The notes under the pieces: model-generated | The model's database searches: none | What the model saw: only the letters and a program-made list of their open reading frames with translations | What the model was told of the DNA's origin: nothing | In this document: one piece after another, positions 31,742-40,682 of the stretch | Layout: the number at the start of each line of letters is the position of its first letter | Position numbering within the stretch: the first letter of the stretch is position 1 | From: Spizellomyces punctatus DAOM BR117 | Lineage: Eukaryota; Chytridiomycota; Chytridiomycetes; Spizellomycetales; Spizellomycetaceae | DNA: 64,000 nucleotides | NCBI RefSeq assembly: GCF_000182565.1 | Contig: NW_015971537.1 | Coordinates: forward strand, 903,299 to 967,298 | Direction of reading: 5' to 3' | Program-made: the position numbers and the translations under genes

Positions 31742-34700
31742 ATGAGTCCAGCCGCCCGATCTCCCAGCCATAAGAAGACCGATAAAATGGTTAAAAAGAC
31801 CAGTGGGAGTAAAAAGAAGGCTCATGGGATAGGATCGCTTAGACCAAAGAAGGCAGCGTCGATGCCAGAGCTTGGAGAATGTAGCGGAAATATCAGATCG
31901 GGACGAATTTTGAACCTACCAAAAATGTAATTCAGCTTGGGATGTCTGCCTTTTGATCTTTTGATATCCTAAAATCGTGTCATGGTGGTTGCGACATGTG
32001 AGGTTTACCGCTACGGGAGTGGGTGCAGGATGATCAGCTTGGGATTTGATGTATCGTTGAGACTAAACTCACTCCTTTCCCTTTCCACAAGCTCAAAGAG
32101 CCGAGAAAACTTTTCGTCAAGTGTTAGCCAATCCATCCCAATCACCAATTCGACGACAGGACTCTCATCGCCAGGATGCCTGCGCATTCTCGAAAAATTG
32201 TCGGAGCTGATAACTAATCCGTGGTCACCCTCACATCCAAATGGTCTACCACCTAGACCTCCTTCATCGACTTCGTCCCGCAGTTCCGCTTCTACAAAAA
32301 CGGAAACCGCATCCGTTCGTCGAGCAAGTGACCCGCCATTCACATCAGCCCGATGGAAACACGATAAGCGTAAAACCAGGAGTTACCCAAATGTTGGCCT
32401 GGCACGACGAGGAAGTGACGGGAGTTTGCCCGAGTTGTCGATTGGAAGGCACGGTGTCAGGAGAAGGTCCGGCTCGAGATCGGGTGATGATGAAACTGGT
32501 GTAGAGGTAGGAGGTTCGAGACTCCGGGACGGCAGTGGTCCGGTGGATGGTCCGCGAAGTGCACCAGGAACACCACCCATTTCTGCTGACGTGCGGAATA
32601 AGATTGGAAAACAGTTCTTGGCCCTGAAGCGTTTGATGGACAAGGAGGGCGTTCATGCCGGTAAGCTACTCCTGCGTAGCATATAATTTTTGAAGCCTAT
32701 CACCTCATCATCTCATCCCCAAAAGATTCACCGCTCCAAAAGACTCTGTTTTCAAAGTCATCCCCAAATATCAGTTTGCTGGTCAAATGCCTTCGGGTCA
32801 GTGAGAAGTTGCATCACCTCGCAACTGAAGGTCCTTGTTAAAAGTTCCACCGACAGATCCTTCTGGATGTAGACATATGTATCATTATAACCAACCTACT
32901 GATCCGTCTCACAACGACAACTGACAGCAACGCAAACAACACAGCGTTCATGGCCAAGAAAGGACTGGCCGTTGCACTATTAAAGTGCTTGCAGAGCCTG
33001 CATGGAGAGTACTTGAGCGGTGATATTGGGGTTGGTCCACCAAATCATCATCAGAGAGTGGATGAATTGATGGGAAACCTATTTGTGCTGGTGGTGAGGG
33101 TTGCAAAGTATGGTGAGTGTCGGCTTGTGATCTTGTTCATTTGTAGGCAACAGAGTTTGAACCCCATGCTCTGCTAAATCTTAATCGTTGTTTTAGATAC
33201 CAAGATACCCCTTTTGGCACGGTAAAGCATCTTCATACATATGCATATTTTCCAGCAAATTACAATTCTGAAGTGTTCATTGCGCATTGACAGTCTACAC
33301 GGTGCTGTTCCAACCACCATTATGACCATTCGACGCTGGAACGAGCGCAAAGAGTATGGCCTAATGATGCATGGATTTCAGGCTCTTCGGATATACGCTA
33401 CCAAGAACGGTATGTGAAAGTTGAACACAAACATACAATTGAGCGTCCCTGACATATATCTAGAAAACAATGTTGTGACAATCATCAAGAGCAACATTGC
33501 GACCCTCATGGCTACAATGATCAAAAGCCCAACGAGTCCAATAAAGTTGGACTGTCTGCTGGACTTGTTGACGATACTAGCTAAATCAAGTATGGACTTT
33601 GTTTTGCATCTTACTCCAAGGGAACAAACTGATAAATGACAACTGTTCTTGAACAGAACCGGGTGCCATTCAAATTTTGTCTTCCTTTACAATTGCCCAT
33701 CTCATATCGCTTTTCAAGAACGCATCAACCGACGCGGTCCAACGTGCCGTATTGAAGCTACTGAAGGCAATTGTTGAGACGGGTGTGTTGGGTGTATGTG
33801 GTTGGTCAAAAGGGGCCTATGCTTGAAAAATGCTTGCTAACATCATTTGGCAAATCAGATGAAGGCAAGAAGGCTTTTGTGGAGGATAATGGTATTGCTG
33901 TTCTGACGGAGGCATTGGATGGGGTCATTCAAGGTATCCCCAACTCTTGTTCTCCCGTCACAAAACGTTTACTGACGCTTCTTTCACTGCTAGCATCCGA
34001 ATCCTCCCCCAGCCAAATTCCAACAGGCCAAAACACCATCCCGACATTACTCGTAACTCTCCTCCGCTCCGCCGTGTCCCAAACTGATCTACCTTTCCTG
34101 GAGCGCTACCAGTATCTCAGCTTCCCGCTGCCACTAGCTGCAGAAGAAAACGGCGACAACGCAGAGGCAAAAACAGATGTTGATGACGATGAGAGTACAT
34201 CGCTTCGACAGTTCTGTCCCGAGCTTGAGCTCCATGACGGAATACCGTCAATGACCCCATTGCCCATGGGAAACATCCAAGTGCGACATGTCCAGCCGAT
34301 GAGTGGGCGGCACCTTGTGTCGAGCAAATGCGTAGCGGAAACCGAGGGAACCTACAAGAGACCTATGAATCTAGTTAGGTAGGCTGGTAATGAGTCCAAC
34401 TTGTGCTCATTGCAAATAATATTAACTGCTTTTGATCGGATTCTGATTTGCAGGAAGTCCGTTTACGACCAAATGACTCGGGTGCTCCATCCTAATGCTT
34501 CCCAAAATCAACTGATATATGATGTAATGGATGAGACCATTGCAGCGGGTATATCGGGCAAGTATGTACAATGCATCTGCTACCGCCCAATCAACCCAAA
34601 CATTGATAGCTTTATATGTAATAGCACACTCCAATTTGAGTCTCGTTTCGAGAGCGGTAATCTACAAATGGCGGTTAAGGTATGGCGCAACGTTATTTCC

Positions 34701-36849
34701 TTTGACTTCTCATGTTCTTACTTTGCAGCCGGTTGTAATATATTTTGGTATAGATATCCGACTACGAGTATGATCTCTTGCTTCAAACAGATATCAACAG
34801 TTCACCAGGGAAGCATAACCAGGTAAACGTCAGAACCTATTCCACTTGTGAAGACCCTACTAATGTTCATCACCTCGCAGTGGTTTTATTTTTGCGTTCA
34901 ACGCATGGTCCCAAATACGCCGTATAAATTTAACATTGTAAATATGAGTAAACCAAATAGTCAGTTCAATCAAGGTAGGGATCGACCAAATCTAGACTAT
35001 AGTCACTTACACCAACATAAAGAAACTTAACCGTTTGTCTTTCCCAACTTTAGGAATGCAACCTGTCATGTTCTCCCGTGAGGAAGGTTGCTGGAGACGT
35101 GTCGGGGACGCTATCTATTATTACAAGTGAGGAACTCTTCAATTACGCACCCATCACTGACCAGGTTGCTAAACTATTCTTATTCTTAGAAACCATTATG
35201 CATTTCCCACACAATACGAGTCAGAATATACATTCGCTACCCTGACATTCACCATAACGTTCTCATATGCAGGGGACAGCTGTTATTTTGCATATCACTA
35301 TCCATACACTTATTCAGACCTTCAGGTAATTAACTTTTTCACTACAAGAGGCATTGTGAAGCGGAGCTGATTTGGTTGTGCGCAGCGGTCCCTGTTCCAT
35401 CTTCAGCTCTCCTCGACCTTTGGCGAGCGATGCAGGAGACAAACCTTGTGCAGAACATTGGGTGGGAATGAGTGTCCTCTGCTTACTGTTACAGATTTTA
35501 GCCCTGGTATGTTTTCATTTGGTTGCTTTGGAGCATCATGGGCGTCCCTCATTCATTTTCATGTAGCTTCCACGGCAACAAACCCAATATCAGAGCGAGT
35601 ATATGTTCTCCTCAGTGCACGGGTAAGACGCAATGCGTGTTCGTATACGTCAATTCAACTGTAGTCCAACCTGATCATCTTCAGGTCCACCCCGGCGAAT
35701 CCAACTCCTCCCATATAATGCACGGCTTACTAAACTACCTGCTGTCCGATGCGGAAACGGCGATCGACTTGCGAAAACGCTGCGTGTTCAAGATTGTTCC
35801 CATGCTGAATCCAGATGGGGTTGTCAATGGAAGGTAGGCCACAATATATTTTGACCAAAAGAATATGCTGTTTTTGAGATAATGATGGTATCCTTTTCTT
35901 CAATAGTCACCGATGCTCGCTTGCGGGAGTAGATCTGAATCGCCAATGGAAACGTCCAGACCGGAGGAGGGCGCCAACTATCTGGTGGGTAAAAAGGCTG
36001 TGGAAGTTCTTGGTAGATGAAGGAAAGCGGGTTTTGGTAAGTGCAAGCGTTTTCTCGATTCGTCAATCCAAGTTCCAGGATTGGAGGACTGGAAGATTGG
36101 AAGATTGGAAGAATGGAGTGCACTATGGCCGTCATTCTTATCAAAGCTCTCCTACTCAACAGCTTACGTGCGACTTTCACGGTCACTCGCGGCGCAAAAA
36201 TATGTTTATCTTTGGCTGCGAAAATACTCCAGGCAGCGACGTGGAAAATCTGGAAAAGGTACAATAGAGCGTAATCCGAGTCATCTGTAAATATGCGAGT
36301 ACGCTTATACCTTTCCCGCGGGCGCCCGCAATAGACCTTCCCAACTCTGCTCTCGACGTTATCACCAACGTTTGATATGTCACTCACTCGCTTTGATGTG
36401 ACACCGTCCAAGGAAACCACAGCTCGAGTGGTTCTGTGGCGCGAAATGGGCATCTTAAACTCGTTCACATTGGAGAGTAGTTATTGCGGGGGGGATTTCG
36501 GCGAGAAAAAGGTAAATCAACAGATCCACTGAGTTACCCCTCAATTTAGCATCACCTTTTCTCATGGTGCTTTTTGCAGGGACTCCAATTTCAACCCGCC
36601 GATCTGCGTCAAGCCGGAATAGATTTCTGTCGAGCATTACGGGCTTTTCTTGATATTCCTCCTTGGAACTCTAGCTCTCCGTTCCCGACCGCAGCGCCTT
36701 TGGTACCTTCTGTCCGCTCTGCATCGGCTAGTGTAGTTAAAACTTCTGTCGTTGTAGAGTCTGAAGTAGGGCAGGTGGAAGCTGAGGTCCACCTAGAGGT
36801 TTCCGCGGAGATATCCGTGGGAGAAGAACAAGGAAATACGCTTGCATAA
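31742..36849 (+). CDS. AGBL: cytosolic carboxypeptidase (AGBL/CCP, M14), tubulin deglutamylase family
   Basis: Large multi-exon gene (at least 15 exons; not all boundaries resolved, so the span is given). The N-terminal part is basic and S/R-rich, then helical ARM-like segments (33650-34380). The family N-domain includes [37 protein letters not shown]. The catalytic domain has the zinc motif HPGE followed by SNSSHIMHG (about 35690-35730), [18 protein letters not shown], the zinc-ligand region CDFHGHS and GGDFGEK with the likely catalytic Glu region. CCPs remove glutamates from tubulin tails and matter for cilia and flagella, fitting a zoosporic fungus. The acidic tail after the catalytic domain ends at 36849. 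A TTGGAAGA minisatellite lies in an intron at 36078-36118. Confidence 0.88.
36078..36118. repeat. TTGGAAGA-type minisatellite in an AGBL intron
   Basis: Four to five imperfect TGGAAGAT units in tandem between coding blocks of the carboxypeptidase gene. Confidence 0.7.
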
Positions 36850-37016
36850 TCTACTCCGTCTTTGACTGCAGCAATTTAAAGGAATTGTAAATAGTTGATC
36901 TTTGTCGATATAATAAAGCTGAAATATTTAACGACCTAACCGTCCATGGCGCGCTCTAATATATTACAGGTCTTAACAAAAGCCAATCTATCTACATAAA
37001 AGTCGAACGACCAATC

Positions 37017-37805
37017 CTATTCTGCCAAAGAGAGGGTACCTCGCTTAAGCTGCTGCTTCAATTCCCATACGTCCGCACGATGTTTGGGTGGGGATGATGA
37101 GGTATTCATAAGAAAATCGAGATAATTGATGGCAGAGGAATCCGTTGGCCATGGAGATACTGTTGCATCAGACAGTTAATTGAATTCACTACTGGTTAAA
37201 CATGCGTGACTATTATCATACTAACACTTTCGAGACTGCCTCGATTTGATCTTGACTGTTGCGTCCAGGTTTTGGCTGCTATCTTCTTGGTCCAATTTGA
37301 ACCGAACGTGTTTCTGCAGGTTCTGAGGCCGTGAGTGTGTTCCGGGACGTTGTAAGATAGACGGTGGGGATGTTGAATTGGGACACAACGATGGAGGCGG
37401 TAGGGTCATCGCTCCAAATGTAGGGTTTGGAGAACTTGATTCTGTGACATCGCTCACATTACTGCTATCACTGCTACTAGATTCAGAATCCAATAGCCTA
37501 AACTTGGCAGGTCCCACTCGTGACAAGACGACAACGTTCTCTGATCGAACATGAATAGGCAGGAATTCGCTCTGATCCTCCAGATCCACATCATCTGTGG
37601 GCACTTTGATTCTTTCCCAGCTTTCCCATAGCGAGGTCGCAGACCCATGAGGCGGCAATGGAGGCAGAGCTGGCAGAGAAACTCGAGAGTCCTCCTCTTG
37701 TTCATTCGATGAGAGCATAATTTGTTGCGAAGACTTTGGATTATTCGAGCCGACAAACGACGACCCCCACCACCAGAAACCACCTACACAGTCGGAAAAC
37801 AGCAT
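37017..37805 (-). CDS. unknown protein with possible PP1-docking motif
   Basis: Exons 37226-37805 and 37017-37159 (66-bp intron, GTTAGT donor), 240 aa. Mostly disordered: S/P/E-rich with LWESWERIKVP, a serine run (SSSSDSSNVSDV) and PPSILQRPGTHSRPQ. The sequence KHVRF at about residue 170 fits the RVxF consensus for docking to protein phosphatase 1. The second exon gives a compact C-terminal segment (YLDFLMN..., then WELKQQLKRG). I do not recognise an orthologue; a PP1 regulatory role is only an inference. The first in-frame ATG is 37805; a second at about 37718 is possible. Confidence 0.6.
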
Positions 37806-38402
37806 AATGAGGTCAAGAATTTAGAATGAAATTGGGGGGAAGATGAGGAAAGACGACGGCGGAAATGCCAAGGTGGAAGGCGGCTAAATTGGAGGGAAGG
37901 AAAGCAACCTGTCGAAAATCCATGCAGCGGGCTCTTTTAAGGTGCCCTCCACAAGTCTCCGAATGCAGTACACATGTGAAAATTGCGATACTAGATATTA
38001 TTTCTTTATCCTCCCCTATCTGATAGATGTCCTTTGGGGGGTTATTTTCCATCACAATCCTTTAAACCTTGCTCTCGTGCTCTCCACAAAACTGGCTGCG
38101 CACGGGCTTTTCCCCCCTACCCCTCTATGGCCGCGTGCAACTAGGCGTGTGCAGGGCGATAACTCATTCACGTGACTATAAGTTGATGAACAGCTCCCCA
38201 TGCACAGACTACAGCATTAAAGTGCTTTCAACTTTATAAAATGATGTGCAATTCCACGTGCGTAAGATGGGCATGCGATAAACTCAAAGGCTGGAAGGTT
38301 CTCCCGGCAAGAGCTCGAGCATTCCTCCATGGGTTTGACTCCTACATATCCTTGCCCGCGAGCAGCGGTCCACAAGCATGTGCCTTGGACAAATTTAATT
38401 TC
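37806..38402. other. upstream region of the unknown gene, left flank of the Fanzor element
   Basis: Contains CACGTG boxes at 38169-38174 and 38255-38260. No coding feature is supported; this is presumably the original DNA into which the element inserted. Confidence 0.5.
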
Positions 38403-38406
38403 CATA
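38403..38406 (+). promoter_or_regulatory. CATA next to the left end: candidate target-adjacent motif
   Basis: The four bases directly left of the element are CATA. As I recall, CATA is the target-adjacent motif reported for the Spizellomyces punctatus Fanzor. The TA part is also the target-site duplication. Confidence 0.6.
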
Positions 38407-38437
38407 GTACGGAGCCGGTGGGTATTGGCACTAGTAC
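38407..38437 (+). repeat. left terminal inverted repeat
   Basis: Begins GTACGGAGCCGG and ends CACTAGTAC. It pairs with 40609-40639 in inverted orientation with two mismatches. Internally it can fold: GTAC at 38407-38410 with GTAC at 38434-38437, and GCC at 38414-38416 with GGC at 38427-38429. Confidence 0.9.
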
Positions 38438-38594
38438 ATAGATTCCAATCAATTTAATCATAATTTTACTCGATTTAGACTTATGGTTCAATGCACAAAA
38501 GATGCACCACCCATTGAAAAACGGGTCCAATATGTGCGGCATCTATGAGGATTGAGGAATTTTCGCAGTTGCGGCGAGTGAGTTGCCACATTTC

Positions 38595-38602
38595 TATATA
38601 AA
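38595..38602 (+). promoter_or_regulatory. TATA box of the Fanzor gene
   Basis: TATATAAA lies 67 bp before the start codon and is followed by a pyrimidine-rich leader, a textbook RNA polymerase II promoter carried inside the element. Confidence 0.65.
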
Positions 38603-38668
38603 CCCCTCCACTATCGTTCTCTCCCTGCCCATTTTCCCAGGCTTTCATCTTTTCCCACAGATATCATC

Positions 38669-40552
38669 ATGCCACCAAAGAAGCAAAGGCTCGAAAAACT
38701 CGACAAACCCACCTTAGTGACCTTACACACCTGCAACAAGACGTCCTTTGCAAAAGCTTTCCTGCCAAACGAGATCTACCACCAACGGCTTCTAGATTAC
38801 ATCGCCATCATTCATGAACTTGCTGACCACGCTTCCCACGCTCTCAAATTCTACATCCTATCTGCACCATCCTTTCCCATGGTAGATCAAGATACAATCG
38901 AAGCGATTCTCTATCTTCTCAACAAGGGGGAGGCTTGGCATCCAAGAAAGGAAGCAAAGAAGGCATGGCGGGATTGTTTGCTGCCATATGTTCAACGGTA
39001 CTGCCAAATCGTCGGCTTTGTTCACCCCAATCTACGAGGCGAGCAGCAATCAGTCAATTACCTGACAGCGAGTATGATGACGAACCTGAAAGTCAACATT
39101 CAAGAACATTTCATGACGATGCTGCTCCGCTATATCAATCTACGGCTCGACGTGAGGGGACGGAAAGGGCCTCCAAAGAGTGAAGCACGGAAAGCTTTCT
39201 TTGCTCGGCTACGCTACTTGAAGTCAATTTTCCTTTTCGATATCGTGCCCGAATTGCTGGATGACTTGACTGCTGAAGAGAGTGAACTTCTAGAAGAGAT
39301 TTGGTCACTCGATCGGCCTTTTCTTGTTGACAATCCACTCGCCTACGCAGTTGTCGTCAATCCAATGTCCTTTTTCCCTGCGTACTGTCGGTTGTCAAGC
39401 CTATATGAAAAGCATGGATTTCGACAGTTCAGCGCGATACCTCTGCGCCGCTCTCTCATCCAAAGCCATGTGCGGATCGACACCATCATTCTCTACCAGC
39501 ATATCCTTTGCATCGCACGAAGAGAAGCGGAAACTGTTGAAAAGGTCGATTTATGGTTGCGCGTCTGTAATCTGCGGAACAAGGCTTTTAGATCTCGTCG
39601 TGGAATGTGTTTTGAAGGCTCGATCACGACGGACGGTACCTCGGTGTCAGTTTACTTGAAACATCCTGAAGCCGACAAGTATGGAAAGCGTGGCGGTGGG
39701 AAAAAGTCGGCAAAGACCTTAGAAGCTGAGGTGAAGGCAGTATATGTGGAGAACAACTTGCCTGCTTGTCGAGCAGCAGAGAACTTTGTCGTTATCGACC
39801 CAAACAAGCGCGATCTTCTCTACTGCCAAGACAACAAGGGCACCATCTTCCGTTACACCGCCAATCAACGCTGCAAGGAGACTGGAAGCCGTCGATTTGC
39901 AAAAGAGCGGCAGCGGATGAAAGCTGGCGGTATTGACCTCATAGAATCACGTATCCCAAGCCACAAGACGATGAACCTCATGGACTTTACTCGCTACCTT
40001 CTTGTTCGCCGCGCAGATTCGGATCGTCGCAAGGAATTCTACTCCCACCCTGCCCACACGCGATGGAAATGGCACGCATTCATAAACCGTCAGAAGAGCG
40101 AATCAGACCTCATATCCAACATGCACAACAAGTTTGGGAACTTTACCATTGTGATGGGAGATTGGAGCGATGCCGGTCGAACTGCGAGATTTCAGACCTC
40201 ATCAAAGACGAAAGGCTGGCGCACCCTCTTTAAGCGCAACAGGATCAACTGCTTCCTTCTCGACGAGTACAAGACCTCATCTGTTTGCCCTTGCTGTTCC
40301 TCTGACGTTGAAAAAGGCTTCCAAACACGACCTCATTCAAGACCTTATCGACGACGAGAAGGCAAGATTGAAAAAGTCCACGGATTGCTGGGTTGTACCA
40401 ACCCTAACTGTTTGCAGCAAGCCTGGACATCGGGAATGCGCTACTGGAATCGAGATACGCTGTCAACCTGCAACATGCTGATGATCGTGCAATCAATGTT
40501 GGATGGACATGGTAGACCAGAGGTGTTCAGCAGGAGCCGTAGCGTAGCGTAG
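38669..40552 (+). CDS. fanzor: Fanzor, eukaryotic TnpB-like RNA-guided nuclease
   Basis: Single exon, 627 aa, first ATG after a TATA promoter. The N-terminal ~320 residues are helical and basic (K/R-rich start PPKKQRLEK, possible nuclear signal), corresponding to the REC/wedge part. The split RuvC nuclease follows: RuvC-I Asp377 in FVVIDPNK; the segment with IVMGDWSD near 495-501; Glu533 in LLDEYKTS just before the zinc ribbon, the probable relocated catalytic glutamate; a ribbon with C540-x2-C543 and C576-x4-C581; RuvC-III Asp596 in WNRDT. All three candidate carboxylates and four cysteines are present and no frameshift is seen, so the enzyme looks intact. Fanzor proteins bind an RNA from the element's 3' end and cut DNA matching the guide beside a short motif. 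Base use is ordinary but the lack of introns differs from neighbours. Confidence 0.93.
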   Translation: MPPKKQRLEKLDKPTLVTLHTCNKTSFAKAFLPNEIYHQRLLDYIAIIHELADHASHALKFYILSAPSFPMVDQDTIEAILYLLNKGEAWHPRKEAKKAWRDCLLPYVQRYCQIVGFVHPNLRGEQQSVNYLTASMMTNLKVNIQEHFMTMLLRYINLRLDVRGRKGPPKSEARKAFFARLRYLKSIFLFDIVPELLDDLTAEESELLEEIWSLDRPFLVDNPLAYAVVVNPMSFFPAYCRLSSLYEKHGFRQFSAIPLRRSLIQSHVRIDTIILYQHILCIARREAETVEKVDLWLRVCNLRNKAFRSRRGMCFEGSITTDGTSVSVYLKHPEADKYGKRGGGKKSAKTLEAEVKAVYVENNLPACRAAENFVVIDPNKRDLLYCQDNKGTIFRYTANQRCKETGSRRFAKERQRMKAGGIDLIESRIPSHKTMNLMDFTRYLLVRRADSDRRKEFYSHPAHTRWKWHAFINRQKSESDLISNMHNKFGNFTIVMGDWSDAGRTARFQTSSKTKGWRTLFKRNRINCFLLDEYKTSSVCPCCSSDVEKGFQTRPHSRPYRRREGKIEKVHGLLGCTNPNCLQQAWTSGMRYWNRDTLSTCNMLMIVQSMLDGHGRPEVFSRSRSVA

Positions 40553-40600
40553 ATTGGTTAGATTAGGTTTTCCGAACCGGTTGTCGCGCGGTTCAATCCC
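40545..40600 (+). promoter_or_regulatory. tRNA-like A box and B box (possible Pol III internal promoter)
   Basis: TAGCGTAGATTGG at 40545-40557 resembles a tRNA D-arm/A box and overlaps the Fanzor stop codon. GGTTCAATCCC at 40590-40600 matches the T-loop/B box. Their spacing of about 33 bp is normal for tRNA genes. A full cloverleaf does not form, so this looks tRNA-derived rather than a tRNA. Confidence 0.45.
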
Positions 40601-40608
40601 TGGTGCGG

Positions 40609-40639
40609 GTGCTAGTGCCAATACCCACCGGCTCCGCAC
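40609..40639 (-). repeat. right terminal inverted repeat
   Basis: The inverse complement of 38407-38437 with two differences, both A-T to G-C changes that keep the internal GTGC/GCAC pairing. Confidence 0.9.
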
Positions 40640-40682
40640 TATCAATATAAAGGTAATTAGAATTTACTATCTACAGAAATAT

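Larger units (their letters stand above)
38407..40639 (+). mobile_element. Fanzor-carrying non-autonomous DNA transposon
   Basis: A 2,233-bp unit bounded by 31-bp terminal inverted repeats (29 of 31 identical) and flanked on both sides by TA (38405-38406 and 40640-40641), as expected for TA-target elements of the Tc1/mariner-IS630 kind. The only gene is the Fanzor ORF; no DDE, tyrosine or serine transposase is present, so mobilisation would need a transposase from elsewhere. The gene is intronless among intron-rich neighbours. The element lies between the promoter side of the unknown gene at 37.0-37.8 kb and the 3' end of OGG1, and disrupts neither coding sequence. Confidence 0.85.

Noticed and set aside
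38669-40552. Bacterial TnpB or IS element contamination
   Set aside because: The ORF has a eukaryotic TATA promoter, Fanzor-type RuvC arrangement and lies in intron-rich fungal DNA with clean TA-flanked ends; no bacterial gene neighbours it.
40538-40612. A functional tRNA gene at the Fanzor 3' end
   Set aside because: A- and B-box-like sequences are present, but the acceptor, D and T stems do not pair, and the segment overlaps the Fanzor stop codon. Kept only as tRNA-like.
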